A stretch of 64,000 nucleotides of DNA from an uncultured Clostridia bacterium (GCA_934462715.1 CAKSIJ010000004.1:120130-184129), one strand, 5' to 3'. Counted from the first letter of the stretch, positions 1-9,100 are shown. The notes: a model not told the origin generated them from the sequence alone. Numbers and translations: made by a program.

Positions 1-37
1 TTTTTATAAGCGATTGATGTGTCGCCTGTTTTTGCAT

Positions 38-301
38 TAAAAAATCCCTGCAAATATTGCAGGGACGAAACAACAATTCCGCGGTACCACCCGTGATTCC
101 CGGTAAAACCGGACTCTTTTTGTGCGATTATACGGCCGCATACCGTTACCGACTACGCACCGAAAAGGCTTCACCGATACAGCTCCGAAACGAAGGTTCG
201 TATCATACTCTTACCGCTGCGGCTTACAGCCGATGACCGCTGCTCTCTTATGGGGAAATATGAACTACTGAATTTCATCATAGCTTTATATTATTAAAAA
301 C
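38..301 (-). promoter_or_regulatory. T-box riboswitch leader; regulated gene lies beyond the window start
   Basis: Read on the minus strand, positions 93-79 carry the classic T-box core (CGGGTGGTACCGCGG), which pairs with the tRNA acceptor end. It is followed by a terminator hairpin (stem TCCCTGCAA/TGCAGGGA, about 64-45) and a U-run at 44-39. The upstream part holds a long structured stem I region with an AGAG-type purine element near 250. Such leaders sense uncharged tRNA and control aminoacyl-tRNA synthetase, amino-acid biosynthesis or transport genes. The target would start left of position 1, so the amino acid is unknown. I could not assign the specifier codon with confidence. Confidence 0.92.
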
Positions 302-307
302 ATATTT

Positions 308-336
308 ATAATATCATATTAAACACAAAATTTCAA
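308..336 (-). promoter_or_regulatory. Sigma-A promoter of the T-box leader
   Basis: On the minus strand a TTGAAA -35 box (336-331) and a TATTAT -10 box (313-308) are separated by 17 bp. Transcription would start near position 301, exactly where the structured T-box leader begins. The rest of 302-399 is AT-rich with nothing else recognisable. Confidence 0.6.
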
Positions 337-399
337 GACATTGCGGATAATTTGTTGATTTTTTTGTGAATGTTGTCAATTTTGCAAAAATCTTTTGCG

Positions 400-876
400 T
401 CATTTATGGTAAGTTTCATGTGCATTGATTTTAAAAGCTCGGTAAATCTGCTCCAGCAGAACAACTCTCATCAGCTGATGGGGGAGAGTGATTCTTCCGA
501 AGCTGATTTTTTTTTGCGAGAACTTTTTAATGCGCTCGTCAAGACCGAGCGAACCGCCTATTATAAAGGTAATATGCCCTTTTGCCATTGCTGCGCTTTC
601 AACCGTTTCCGCAAGCTCCTCGCTTGTAATAAGTCTGCCCTCAATGCACATTGAGCAAATTACGCTGTCTTGATTTATTTTAGACAATATCAAGTCACCC
701 TCGGCTGATAAAACCTTGTTTTCAAGCTTTTCTCCGGCATTTTCGGGGATTTTTTCATCGGGCAATTCGATAATATCCAGTTTGGCAAAGCGTGAAATTC
801 TTTTTGAGTATTCACAGATTGCTTCTTTTAAGTATTTTTCCTTTAATTTCCCTATACAAATTACAGTAACTTTCAT
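400..876 (-). CDS. rlmH: 23S rRNA (pseudouridine1915-N3)-methyltransferase RlmH
   Basis: The 158-residue protein matches RlmH (YbeA family, SPOUT superfamily) in length and over its whole sequence. It starts MKVTVICIGKLKEKY, has the SAM-binding knot segment FIIGGSLGLDERI near residues 104-116, and ends with the LPHQLMRVVLLEQIYRAFKI stretch that closes the trefoil knot. The enzyme methylates pseudouridine 1915 in helix 69 of 23S rRNA on assembled 70S ribosomes. It is a cytoplasmic single-domain protein. Its start abuts the walJ stop, so it is probably the last gene of a murA-walJ-rlmH transcript. The walJ-rlmH pairing is common in Firmicutes. Confidence 0.96.
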   Translation of the reverse strand: MKVTVICIGKLKEKYLKEAICEYSKRISRFAKLDIIELPDEKIPENAGEKLENKVLSAEGDLILSKINQDSVICSMCIEGRLITSEELAETVESAAMAKGHITFIIGGSLGLDERIKKFSQKKISFGRITLPHQLMRVVLLEQIYRAFKINAHETYHK

Positions 877-1646
877 TAAAATGCAGTCACCTCATATCTG
901 TCCGCAACTTTTAGCCCAATATCCTTTCCGGGAGATGCACCGTATTTTTTCAGCGCCTCGGCAACGGTCTGATAAGCAACGGCGGGGAGGTTGTTGTGAT
1001 TGCTGAGATGTGAAAGCAGTATGCCCTTTGCATTGGCTTCAAGCAAACTGATTACTGTATCTGCCGCAGTATTGTTTGACAAGTGTCCTTTGTCGCCCAA
1101 TATTCTGCGCTTCAGCTCATAAGGATAGTCGCCGTGCATAAGCATATCCACATCATGATTGGCTTCAAGCATTATGTAGTCGCTGTCGGAGATTGAGGAA
1201 AATATTTCATCCGTCATAATTCCGGTATCGGTTGCAATCGAATATTTAACGTTTCCGGCAGTGAGAGTATATCCGACGGGATCTTGTGCGTCATGCGATA
1301 TTCTAAAGGAATGAATATCAATGTCGCCGATAGTAAAATCCGAACCGGCTGTTATGATTTTTTTGTTTTCGTTACGAATAACCCCGACATTCATGTTTTC
1401 TATGGTTTTTTCGGTCGCATAGATCGGTATGTTGAAACGGCGCGAAATAACTCCTGCACCGGCAGTGTGATCGATATGCTCGTGAGTGATTAACAGTGCG
1501 TCAATATCCTCGCACGCAATCCCGGCATTTTTTAAAAGCTCTGCGGTCTTTTTACCGGATATACCGCAGTCGATAAGAATCGTTGTGTTATTATGCTGTA
1601 TTACCGAAGCGTTTCCCGAGGAACCGCTGACAAGTGAAAAAAACAT
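876..1646 (-). CDS. walJ: MBL-fold metallohydrolase, WalJ/YycJ family
   Basis: The 256-residue protein begins with the family signature MFFSLVSGSSGNASVI. The metal-binding motif THEHIDH places His55, His57, Asp59 and His60 as zinc ligands, with further ligands expected in the DTGIM and LSHLSNHN segments. YycJ/WalJ proteins are cytoplasmic metallo-beta-lactamase-fold enzymes with reported exonuclease-like activity. They are often linked to the WalRK cell-wall regulon and to coordination of division with replication, but no walRK genes lie next to it here. It sits between murA and rlmH on the same strand, touching rlmH, so co-expression is likely. The exact substrate is not visible from sequence. 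Confidence 0.93.
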   Translation of the reverse strand: MFFSLVSGSSGNASVIQHNNTTILIDCGISGKKTAELLKNAGIACEDIDALLITHEHIDHTAGAGVISRRFNIPIYATEKTIENMNVGVIRNENKKIITAGSDFTIGDIDIHSFRISHDAQDPVGYTLTAGNVKYSIATDTGIMTDEIFSSISDSDYIMLEANHDVDMLMHGDYPYELKRRILGDKGHLSNNTAADTVISLLEANAKGILLSHLSNHNNLPAVAYQTVAEALKKYGASPGKDIGLKVADRYEVTAF

Positions 1647-1738
1647 ACTAATCTCCTATCCGCTCAGCCGTTTTAAACGGCCGAATCAAAATAACCGCAA
1701 TGAAAATCACTGCGGTTATAAAATTACCTGTTACAGAA

Positions 1739-3004
1739 TTATACAACCTGTACTCTTTTTATATCTCCGCCGAGCTTTATAAATTTATCTTCAAAGTTTT
1801 CATAACCTCGGTCGATGTGGTATATATCATGAATTTCGGTAACGCCGTCTGCCATAAGACCAGCGATTATCATTGCCGCACCGGCTCTCAAATCGGTCGC
1901 TCTGACAGATGTGCCCATAAGCTTGTCAACGCCGTTTATAATCGCAAGCTTGCCCTCAACGTTGATGTTTGCTCCCATTCTGATAAGCTCCGCAACATAT
2001 CTGAAACGGTCGTCCCATACTCCCTCTCTTGCCGTACTCGTTCCGTTTACGGTGGATAAGAAAGTAACAAGCTGCGGCTGCATATCGGTCGGATAACCGG
2101 GGTAGGGGAGAGCTATAAAGTTTATTTTCTTGAACACGGTGTTATCGGGAACATAGACTCTCAGCTTATCGTCATATTCCTCAACCTTTGCGCCCGATTC
2201 TATCAGCTTTGCCGAAATCGGCTCAAGGTGACGTGGAATTATGTTTGTTATGGTAACATCTCCGCGCGTTGCGGCTGCCGCTATCATAAAGGTTCCTGCT
2301 TCAATCTGGTCGGGAATTATGGAATAAATTCCGCCGTGGAGCGTTTGAACACCCTTTATTCTTATGGTGTCGGTTCCGGCACCTCTGATATTTGCGCCCA
2401 TTGCGTTTAAGAAGTTTGCCAGATCGACAATATGCGGCTCCTTTGCTGCGTTTTCGATTATGGTTACACCTTTTGATTTAACTGCACCGAGAATTATATT
2501 AACGGTTGCTCCGACGCTTACCACGTCAAAGTATACGTTTGCGCCCGTAAGCTCGTCCGCTTCCGCATAAATTGTACCGTATTCGGTTTTGATTCTTGCC
2601 CCCAGCGCTTCAAAACCCTTTATGTGCTGATCGATCGGTCTTGTGCCGAAGTCGCAGCCGCCCGGCGATTTTGTAACGCAGCGGCCCGAACGTCCGAGCA
2701 GTGCGCCGATGAGGTAGGAAGAACCTCTCATTTTCTCGGTAAGCGTGCTGTCGGGTTCAACGGACTTTACGTTTGTGCAGTCAATGTCAACAGTGTGCTT
2801 GTTTATATATTTTATTTCAGCACCCAGATTTTGCAATATTTCAAGATACAATATGACATCTTTAATGTCGGGAAGATTTTCAAGACGGCAGTTTGCGTTT
2901 ATAAGCAGACAAGCGGGAATTATTGCTACTGCCGCATTTTTAGCTCCGCTTATTGAAACCTCGCCGACGAGTTTTTTACCGCCCCTTATAACTATTTTTT
3001 CCAA
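1739..3004 (-). CDS. murA: UDP-N-acetylglucosamine 1-carboxyvinyltransferase MurA
   Basis: This 421-residue enzyme catalyses the first committed step of peptidoglycan synthesis, transferring enolpyruvate from PEP to UDP-GlcNAc in the cytoplasm. The N-terminus (IRGGKKLVGEVSISGAKNAA) contains the catalytic Lys-Asn pair. The loop PGGCDFGTRPID carries Cys117, the residue attacked by fosfomycin, so the protein looks fosfomycin-sensitive rather than of the Cys-to-Asp type. The length is normal for the EPSP-synthase-like two-domain fold. Many Firmicutes have two murA copies, and only this one is in the window. It is the first gene of the minus-strand group and has its own promoter. Confidence 0.97.
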   Translation of the reverse strand: MEKIVIRGGKKLVGEVSISGAKNAAVAIIPACLLINANCRLENLPDIKDVILYLEILQNLGAEIKYINKHTVDIDCTNVKSVEPDSTLTEKMRGSSYLIGALLGRSGRCVTKSPGGCDFGTRPIDQHIKGFEALGARIKTEYGTIYAEADELTGANVYFDVVSVGATVNIILGAVKSKGVTIIENAAKEPHIVDLANFLNAMGANIRGAGTDTIRIKGVQTLHGGIYSIIPDQIEAGTFMIAAAATRGDVTITNIIPRHLEPISAKLIESGAKVEEYDDKLRVYVPDNTVFKKINFIALPYPGYPTDMQPQLVTFLSTVNGTSTAREGVWDDRFRYVAELIRMGANINVEGKLAIINGVDKLMGTSVRATDLRAGAAMIIAGLMADGVTEIHDIYHIDRGYENFEDKFIKLGGDIKRVQVV

Positions 3005-3112
3005 CTCAGCAACTCCTCTTGGTAGTTTTTTAATCAGAAAACAATACTCTGATTTTTATATATAATCACGAAAATTTCATCATTAAAATCAAGTTGCAAT
3101 ATCAACTAATAT

Positions 3113-3141
3113 ATTATAACAGTTAATTGTATAAAAGTCAA
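3113..3141 (-). promoter_or_regulatory. Sigma-A promoter of murA-walJ-rlmH
   Basis: On the minus strand, TTGACT (3141-3136) and TATAAT (3118-3113) are separated by exactly 17 bp. This leaves a 5' untranslated region of about 100 nt before the murA start at 3004. Confidence 0.75.
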
Positions 3142-3262
3142 TAAATATAGAAGAATTTTACTGTATTTTACATTTAATTTTATTATTGTGTACAAAAAAA
3201 TACGTGTCGGATAAACTTATTTTAAAAAAATTAAGGCAAATTAAAATAATTCTTCAAAATTA

Positions 3263-3291
3263 TTGAAAAATAAAGGCATTTTTAGTATAAT
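3263..3291 (+). promoter_or_regulatory. Sigma-A promoter of the aldose-1-epimerase-like gene
   Basis: TTGAAA (3263-3268) and TATAAT (3286-3291) are separated by 17 bp on the plus strand, about 60 bp before the start codon at 3351. Confidence 0.7.
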
Positions 3292-3350
3292 AGGATAAAC
3301 GGATAAATTTGCAATTATCCGATATTAATATTTGCGAACGGAGAATGAAA

Positions 3351-4208
3351 ATGGACAGAGTAAAAATCTTTAATGACAAAATTGATATTGAAATATCTGC
3401 TTTGGGTGCGGAAATGAAAAGTATGAAATACAAAGGAAAAGAACTGCTTTGGGGCGGAAATCCCGAGGTCTGGTCGGGACAGGCACCGCTTCTTTTCCCG
3501 ATATGCGGCGGTCTTAAGGACGACTGCTTTATTTGGAAAGGAAAGGAATACAGTCTGCCGAAGCACGGATTTGCAAGAAAAACCGTGTTTGAAACGGAAA
3601 GCCGCAGCGATTCTTCGGCGGTGTTTCTTTTGAAAGGGAATGAAGAAACAAAAAAAAGCTATCCCTTTGATTTTGAATTGAGGGTGAAATATGCCGTAAA
3701 GGACAATGTTATTTTTGTTGACTATGAAGTAAAGAACGACGGAAACGATACAATGTATTTTTCAATCGGGGCGCATGAAGCGTATGCCTGCCCGGGAGGA
3801 ATTGAAAATTACAGCGTTGAGTTTGAAGCTGAGGAGGAATTAAATTCGTCGCAGCTTGACGGAAATCTACTTAAATATGAAGCTGTCAAGCTACCGAAAA
3901 AAGATAAAACTCTTGATCTTAAAAACAAGTATTTTGAAACCGACGCACTTGTTTTTACGGACATTTTCTCACGCTCCGTTACGTTGAAAAACAATGTATC
4001 CGGCGAAAAGATAAAGGTGGATTTCCCCGACAGCCCGTATCTTCTTTTATGGACAATCCCGGGTGCTGAGTACATATGCATAGAGCCGTGGAACGGAATA
4101 CCCGATTATGTCGATTCGGATCGGAAAATCGAAAACAAAAAAGGGATCATAAAGCTTGAATCGGGAAAGACGGTAACAATCGGTCATAAAATAACTTTTG
4201 AAATGTAA
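3351..4208 (+). CDS. Aldose 1-epimerase family protein (LacX/YihR-like mutarotase)
   Basis: This 285-residue cytoplasmic protein belongs to the galactose mutarotase-like superfamily, in the shorter LacX-type branch. Visible signatures are ALGAEMKSMKYKGKELLW near the N-terminus, the APLLFPICGGLKD loop with KHGFAR following, a conserved SIGAHEAY segment with the catalytic His region, and CIEPWNG near the C-terminus. Members interconvert sugar anomers or bind sugar phosphates; the substrate cannot be read here. The start at 3351 was chosen because GGAG at 3340-3343 sits seven bases upstream; an in-frame ATG at 3345 is too close. It is a single-gene unit ending at a terminator shared with putP. 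Confidence 0.88.
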   Translation: MDRVKIFNDKIDIEISALGAEMKSMKYKGKELLWGGNPEVWSGQAPLLFPICGGLKDDCFIWKGKEYSLPKHGFARKTVFETESRSDSSAVFLLKGNEETKKSYPFDFELRVKYAVKDNVIFVDYEVKNDGNDTMYFSIGAHEAYACPGGIENYSVEFEAEEELNSSQLDGNLLKYEAVKLPKKDKTLDLKNKYFETDALVFTDIFSRSVTLKNNVSGEKIKVDFPDSPYLLLWTIPGAEYICIEPWNGIPDYVDSDRKIENKKGIIKLESGKTVTIGHKITFEM

Positions 4209-4240
4209 TCGGTTCATATGTGTATGAACTGTATAAAAAA

Positions 4241-4274
4241 ACCTCCGGTATACCGCAAGACGGTATCCGGAGGT
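4241..4274. terminator. Bidirectional terminator between the epimerase gene and putP
   Basis: A near-perfect hairpin (ACCTCCGGTATACCG / CGGTATCCGGAGGT) is flanked by A-rich sequence on the left and T-rich sequence on the right. It can therefore serve both convergent genes. Confidence 0.88.
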
Positions 4275-4290
4275 TCATTTTATTTAACTG

Positions 4291-5826
4291 TTATTTGCTT
4301 TTTCTTACCGCTTCAAATTCTTCAATGATTTGTGCACTCGGAGCTTTAGTCAAAAGGCTGACAATGATAATTACTGCAATGCTTACGATAAATGCCGGAA
4401 GCAATTCATAAACTCCGAACACTCCTCCGATAGGCTTGATTAAGTATTTCCATACAAATACCATAATACCGCCGGCAGCCATACCCGAAACTGCTCCGGG
4501 GAGAGTTGTGCGCTTCCAGAAAAGCGAGCATATAACTATAGGACCGAAGCTTGCGCCGAAGCCTGCCCATGCAAACGACACGATGCCGAATACTGAGCTG
4601 TCGGGATTTCTTGCAATTATTACACCGAGAATTGCAATTGAGATAACGGTAATTCTTGCTGCGAGCATACTTTGTCTTTCGGAAAGCTTAAGCTTGAATT
4701 TTTCCTGGAGAATGTTCTGCGATACGCTTGAAGCAGCTGCCAGAAGCTGAGAATCAGCGGTTGACATTGTGCTTGCAAGTATTCCCGAAAGCACCAAGCC
4801 CGCTAAAATAGCAGGTATTACACCGTATTCGGAAAGCAGATGCGAAAGACGTATGATAACCGTTTCGGTGGCGGAACCCTGAAGAGCCTCGATAATTCCC
4901 AAATTGCTCAGCGCTCTGCCCGAAACTCCTATACAGACAGCGACAAACATTGCTATAACAACCCAGATTGAAGCAACACGTCTTGAAAGTTTAAGATTTT
5001 TTTCATCGTTGATTGCCATAAATCTGAGAAGAATGTGCGGCATACCGAAATAACCCAGTCCCCATGAAACGGTTGTGATTATGTGAAGAAGATTATATCC
5101 GGAGCTTGTACCGGTATCGGGGGAGTATGAGCTTGTCATTGAAAGGAAGCCCGGCATTGACTGCACGTTTTCAACCACAGCATTAACACCGCCGGCTTTT
5201 ACGGCTGCAAACGCAAGAATCGCAAAGATTGCGGCTGTCATGATAATGCTCTGAATAAAGTCTGTGATTGAAGCCGCAAGAAATCCTCCTGCCGCCGTAT
5301 ATCCGACAATAACGATTGCCGAGATAATCATTGCGCCGACATAGCTTACGCCGAACAGCGAAGCAAAAAGCTTTCCGCAGGCAGCAAAGCCGGAAGCGGT
5401 GTAGGGGATAAAGAATACAATGATTATAATTGCGGCAATTGCGCAAAGTATGTTTTTCTTGTCATGGAATCTTTTTGAGAAAAATTCCGGTATTGTGATT
5501 GCGTCCAAAAGGTGCGTGTATCTGCGAAGCCTTCTTGATGTTAAAAGCCAGTTGAGATATGTACCTGCGGCAAGACCTATAATCGTCCAGCCTACGTCGG
5601 CAAGACCCGACAGATACGCAAGCCCGGGAAGCCCCATAAGCAGATACCCCGACATATCGGAAGCCTCCGCACTCATTGCGGTAACGAGCGGACCGAGCGT
5701 TCTGCCGCCCAGATAGAAGTCCGAGGCTGAGTTGTTCTTTTTCGTGAAATATACTCCGACAAACAGCATACCTATCAGGTATACAACAATTGTCAGCATA
5801 ATACATACGGTTGATGTATTAAACAT
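4291..5826 (-). CDS. putP: Sodium/proline symporter PutP
   Basis: This 511-residue polytopic membrane protein belongs to the sodium:solute symporter family. It has about 13 predicted transmembrane helices, with the signatures FYLGGRTLGPLVTAMSAEASDMSGYLLMG (Na+ and proline site region, TM2) and AGLVLSGILASTMSTADSQLL (TM8-9). It imports L-proline with Na+. The start at 5826 (MFNTSTVC) is supported by a strong AAAGGAGG ribosome-binding site; the open frame extends 49 codons upstream only because no stop interrupts it. It is a monocistronic unit with its own promoter and the shared terminator at 4241. A related solute such as pantothenate is less likely given the close PutP resemblance. Confidence 0.93.
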   Translation of the reverse strand: MFNTSTVCIMLTIVVYLIGMLFVGVYFTKKNNSASDFYLGGRTLGPLVTAMSAEASDMSGYLLMGLPGLAYLSGLADVGWTIIGLAAGTYLNWLLTSRRLRRYTHLLDAITIPEFFSKRFHDKKNILCAIAAIIIIVFFIPYTASGFAACGKLFASLFGVSYVGAMIISAIVIVGYTAAGGFLAASITDFIQSIIMTAAIFAILAFAAVKAGGVNAVVENVQSMPGFLSMTSSYSPDTGTSSGYNLLHIITTVSWGLGYFGMPHILLRFMAINDEKNLKLSRRVASIWVVIAMFVAVCIGVSGRALSNLGIIEALQGSATETVIIRLSHLLSEYGVIPAILAGLVLSGILASTMSTADSQLLAAASSVSQNILQEKFKLKLSERQSMLAARITVISIAILGVIIARNPDSSVFGIVSFAWAGFGASFGPIVICSLFWKRTTLPGAVSGMAAGGIMVFVWKYLIKPIGGVFGVYELLPAFIVSIAVIIIVSLLTKAPSAQIIEEFEAVRKSK

Positions 5827-5869
5827 TTTAAATCCTCCTTTGTTTTTTGAAAAACAGAATAATATATCT

Positions 5870-5898
5870 ATTGTATCATAAAATTTGACAATTTTCAA
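5870..5898 (-). promoter_or_regulatory. Sigma-A promoter of putP
   Basis: On the minus strand TTGAAA (5898-5893) and TACAAT (5875-5870) are 17 bp apart, about 45 bp before the putP start at 5826. Confidence 0.6.
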
Positions 5899-5950
5899 TA
5901 TTTTTTTAAATGTTTTTGAATTAATTTTGAATTTATGTGTAATTTTTACA

Positions 5951-5991
5951 AAGTCCCCTGAACAATATTTCAAATATCGTTCAGGGGACTT
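5951..5991 (-). terminator. Terminator after the two-component operon
   Basis: A long hairpin (AAGTCCCCTGAAC / GTTCAGGGGACTT with a further paired inner part) lies between the sensor kinase stop and the putP promoter. The single inner mismatch becomes a G-U pair only in the minus-strand RNA. That suggests it terminates the kinase transcript, although the following U-tract is short. Confidence 0.65.
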
Positions 5992-6037
5992 ATCCTAACA
6001 CTGTATGATTAAAAATATATACCTTTAAATTTGAGCT

Positions 6038-7753
6038 TTACGTTTCAAAAAGCTTAAAATCATGATTTTCGCGGACAACCGGCTGAGAAAGCGTTATAAC
6101 CGTTTCTTCGCCGTCGGATTTTATATCCACTCCGTAATTGTTGCCCCATATAAGCTTTAGTCTGTAGGCTACGTTGCTCAGACCTATATTGCAGTTTGTA
6201 TAAAGATTTTCGCTGTTCAGTTTTTCTCTAAGCTCGTTTAACTGATTTTTCATGATAGCTTCGCCATTATTTTTTATTTCGATAATGAACGTGTTATCGG
6301 GACTGATGTAGGTTTTTATGTTGATTGTACATTCTTTTGTGTTAAAAAGCGGCTTAATACCGTGTTCGACGGCATTTTCAAGTATCGGCTGCATGATATG
6401 CTTTATCGTGCTTAAAGTATATACATCGGTTGCAATATCCCATTGAACGTCAAAGGCGTAATCGTATTTTATCAAAATGAGGTGCATATAATTTTTTGCC
6501 GCTTCGAGCTCATCGCTGAACGGTATTATATATTTTGTGTTATCGGTAGACGAAGCGACTATCTTTGACAGAAGACAGGTTAGCTTGACCGCCTCGGTAT
6601 CGTGTCCGACTTCGTTAATTATAGAAGTGTTTATAAGATTCAGCGTATTGATTATAAAATGCGGAGTAATCTGATTTTGCAGTGCGAGGGACTGCGCCTT
6701 TTGAAGATTCACAGCTTTTTTTGCCAGCACGTCCTCCAGATTGTTTATTTTTGTATGAAGCAATTGGGAGGCGGTCAGAATGTAAGATATTTCGCCCGCA
6801 TTTTTTTCGTTTTGGAAAATAGTCGGCTCTTCAAGCGCCGAAATCAGCTTGATTATGGAGCGGTACTGCTTCTGCGAGAAAATGTGGGCAAGGAGCAGCG
6901 AAAAGAGTATTGCAAATATAATCAGCAGAAAGTAGACGGTATAATATACTCTCTGCGTATGCTTCAGCGTGCCTGCCGCAGTTCGGAAGTGCAGAACGGC
7001 AGGATAATTTGAAAGATTTGCCGTTACCTCAAACGGCGATTTTGACATGATTGCGGCGTCCGAGGACATAGCAAAGGAATCGGCACTGTTAAAAGTAAAG
7101 TAAATGCTTTCGTTTTCATCGGTGAACGAATTGTTTATGCCGTCATAGTCCACGGTAACGGTCAGTACACCCGGATATTTTGTAAATTCCTGAATGTTGT
7201 AGCAAAAAACTATTTTACCCCGCTCGGGAAAAAAGGAAATATAATTGCTTTTGCCTTTTTTAAGATATTCGTCATACCAAAGCTTGTCTGAAAACTTATC
7301 AATATAGTTTCCCGAATTGCCGAAAAAAGCAAAAACATAGCCGGTAGACAGATTGTATAAGTAAACGCCTTGTATTCCGTGTGTGGTTTCGGTAAAATTG
7401 TTGGTGGCTTCTATTATTTTATCAATAGGGTTTGAAATATAGTTTCCGATTTCGTCAATATCTTTAAGACGGAGAATGTAGTGAATGTCACTGCTTACGT
7501 TCAGCTGATTGTAAAAGCGGTTTGTTTTTTCAAAAACATCGTCATATGTAACGGCTGCCTGCATGGATTTCAGCGCAAGCTTATCCGATATTTCACGGTG
7601 CAGAGTTTTTGAAAAAAAGGTGTAGGAAATGATGCAGAGCAGAATTATCGGTATCAGAGCCACTAAGGCAAAATGAAAAAAGTATTGAACAAACAAGCTG
7701 TTCAGCTTGTATTGGCTTATGAATTTCTTTGAGAATATGTTTGAGTTTTTCAT
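6038..7753 (-). CDS. YesM-type sensor histidine kinase
   Basis: This 571-residue membrane kinase has a transmembrane helix at about 24-47 and an extracytoplasmic sensor region at about 48-268, probably a dCACHE-type fold. A second membrane helix at about 270-292 leads into a HAMP-like/coiled linker. The phosphoacceptor H-box contains His365 in QNQITPHFIINTLNLI, and a GHKL ATPase domain has the N-box MQPILENAVEHG (454-465). This is the His_kinase/YesM architecture that controls glycan-utilisation operons with a YesN-type regulator. It is the second gene of the regulator-kinase pair, 77 bp downstream. The divergent LplB/YtcP/LipO importer is the obvious regulatory target. The ligand is inferred to be a sugar or its binding protein. 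Confidence 0.92.
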   Translation of the reverse strand: MKNSNIFSKKFISQYKLNSLFVQYFFHFALVALIPIILLCIISYTFFSKTLHREISDKLALKSMQAAVTYDDVFEKTNRFYNQLNVSSDIHYILRLKDIDEIGNYISNPIDKIIEATNNFTETTHGIQGVYLYNLSTGYVFAFFGNSGNYIDKFSDKLWYDEYLKKGKSNYISFFPERGKIVFCYNIQEFTKYPGVLTVTVDYDGINNSFTDENESIYFTFNSADSFAMSSDAAIMSKSPFEVTANLSNYPAVLHFRTAAGTLKHTQRVYYTVYFLLIIFAILFSLLLAHIFSQKQYRSIIKLISALEEPTIFQNEKNAGEISYILTASQLLHTKINNLEDVLAKKAVNLQKAQSLALQNQITPHFIINTLNLINTSIINEVGHDTEAVKLTCLLSKIVASSTDNTKYIIPFSDELEAAKNYMHLILIKYDYAFDVQWDIATDVYTLSTIKHIMQPILENAVEHGIKPLFNTKECTINIKTYISPDNTFIIEIKNNGEAIMKNQLNELREKLNSENLYTNCNIGLSNVAYRLKLIWGNNYGVDIKSDGEETVITLSQPVVRENHDFKLFET

Positions 7754-7830
7754 TATGACAGCCTTTCTGCCCGTCGGGTATATGCACGCTTTTTTATGCG
7801 GGCATATAAGGAACGTGCCTGTATGTTAAA

Positions 7831-9033
7831 TTATGCTTTTTTGTGAATTGAACGGTATTCGTTCGGAAGATAACCGGTTATATTCTTAAAGGTCTTTGAA
7901 AAGTAGGAGTTGTAGTTATAACCAACCATTGCGGAAATCTGTGAAATTTTCAGATTTGTATCCTCCAGCAGCTTTTTTGCATGATCGATTCTGATTCCGG
8001 TCAGATAGTCCACAAATGTCACGCCTGTCTTTTTCTTGAACAGTGAGCTGAAATATACCGGGTTAAAGCCGGATAATGAAGCGATTTCGGTAAGGGCTAT
8101 ATCTTCGTTGTAATGCTCGTTGATGTATTTTAACACATCGTCCAAAGCCTTGTCTGAAATCGGGGCATTGGCGGCAGGGGATGCCACGTTCAGCCCCGAA
8201 AGATTTTCGGAAATCTGCCTGACGTTGACCGAGGTTGTCATCGAAAGAGTATTTAACAGCATATCGTGGAGCTGCTCGGTATATTCGTAGATATTTTTTC
8301 TGAAGGTCTTAAACGCAATATCCTGCTTGCTTAAAATAAGAATATTGAAGCTGTCATATATGAAGTTGATAAGCACGCAGTACCAGACGGGTGTTTCTGC
8401 ACTGATAATCCGTGACAGTGCGGTTATCAGCCGTTCCTTGCCGTGATACCATATATTGGAAAAGTACTTTGCCGAATCTATTATTTTTACGTTTATAACC
8501 GAGGTATGGCAGTCGTTAGGGTCTATAAAGATACCTGCATCGTTCAGTAAATTTGTGATCTTATATAAATCGGACTGCTGAGTCATAAGCATACAAAAAA
8601 GCTGATGAGAGTTTTCGAGTATGCTGTTCCAACGGTCGCCCGATTCTGTTTTTGCGGTGGAAATAGCGTTGTAAAGCTTTGTAAATTCACGCGTGATTAT
8701 ATCGGCGCTCAGCGGCTTTAAAAGATACGAATACACATTGCACTGAAGCGCCTGCTGCGCGTATTCAAAATCTTTGAACGCACTCATAAAAACAATTTTG
8801 GTCGACGGATAGTGATAGTAACAGTATTTTGCAAGATCAAGCCCCGACAGACCGTGCATTTTTATATCGGAAAGAATTACCGATACCTCATTGTTCTTAA
8901 AAAATTCCATGGCTTTTTCAACGTCGGAAAACATACCCGTAATATTGAAGCCCAAAGCGTTCCAGTCAACAATATTCTTCAGCTGTCTGAGCTGATTGAG
9001 TTCATCGTCAATAATAATAAGGTTATAATTCAT
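7831..9033 (-). CDS. YesN-type response regulator (REC plus AraC HTH)
   Basis: This 400-residue regulator has an N-terminal receiver domain with acidic residues Asp9/Asp10, the phosphoacceptor Asp56 (VILSDIKMHG) and the conserved Lys in SYLLKPLSA. A middle linker of about 170 residues is poorly conserved. The C-terminal AraC-type double helix-turn-helix spans about 297-400 (IALTEIASLSGFNPVYFSSLFKK onward). When phosphorylated by the adjacent kinase it should activate the divergent transport operon. The start at 9033 is preferred over 9045 because GGAG lies six bases upstream and overlaps the earlier ATG. It has a near-consensus promoter at 9101-9129. A GC-rich 5' hairpin resembling the dispersed element of this window lies just upstream. 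Confidence 0.93.
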   Translation of the reverse strand: MNYNLIIIDDELNQLRQLKNIVDWNALGFNITGMFSDVEKAMEFFKNNEVSVILSDIKMHGLSGLDLAKYCYYHYPSTKIVFMSAFKDFEYAQQALQCNVYSYLLKPLSADIITREFTKLYNAISTAKTESGDRWNSILENSHQLFCMLMTQQSDLYKITNLLNDAGIFIDPNDCHTSVINVKIIDSAKYFSNIWYHGKERLITALSRIISAETPVWYCVLINFIYDSFNILILSKQDIAFKTFRKNIYEYTEQLHDMLLNTLSMTTSVNVRQISENLSGLNVASPAANAPISDKALDDVLKYINEHYNEDIALTEIASLSGFNPVYFSSLFKKKTGVTFVDYLTGIRIDHAKKLLEDTNLKISQISAMVGYNYNSYFSKTFKNITGYLPNEYRSIHKKA

Positions 9034-9040
9034 AATAATC

Positions 9041-9068
9041 TCCATTCCGCCGCAAAGCTGCGCCGCTT
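9041..9068 (-). repeat. Possible minus-strand copy of the GC-hairpin/SD element
   Basis: Read on the minus strand this is GCGGCGCAGCTTTGCGGCGG followed by AATGGAG, the regulator's ribosome-binding site. The GGCGG-AATGGAG end matches the plus-strand copies at 19914 and 35320. The stem is weaker (CGCA-GCTT-TGCG), so membership of the family is tentative. Confidence 0.45.
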
Positions 9069-9100
9069 ATTTAGTATGTACCGTTTTTGCCGTTACCATT

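Larger units (their letters stand above)
3005..3350. other. Divergent intergenic region between murA and the epimerase gene
   Basis: This 346-bp gap is very AT-rich and holds two divergent sigma-A promoters, annotated separately: one for murA reading left and one for the epimerase reading right. Between them (about 3142-3262) I see only A/T tracts, with no ORF, hairpin or RNA motif I can name. Confidence 0.7.

Noticed and set aside
5827..5973. N-terminal extension of putP to 5973
   Set aside because: It runs through the putP promoter and lacks a ribosome-binding site; AAAGGAGG marks the start at 5826.
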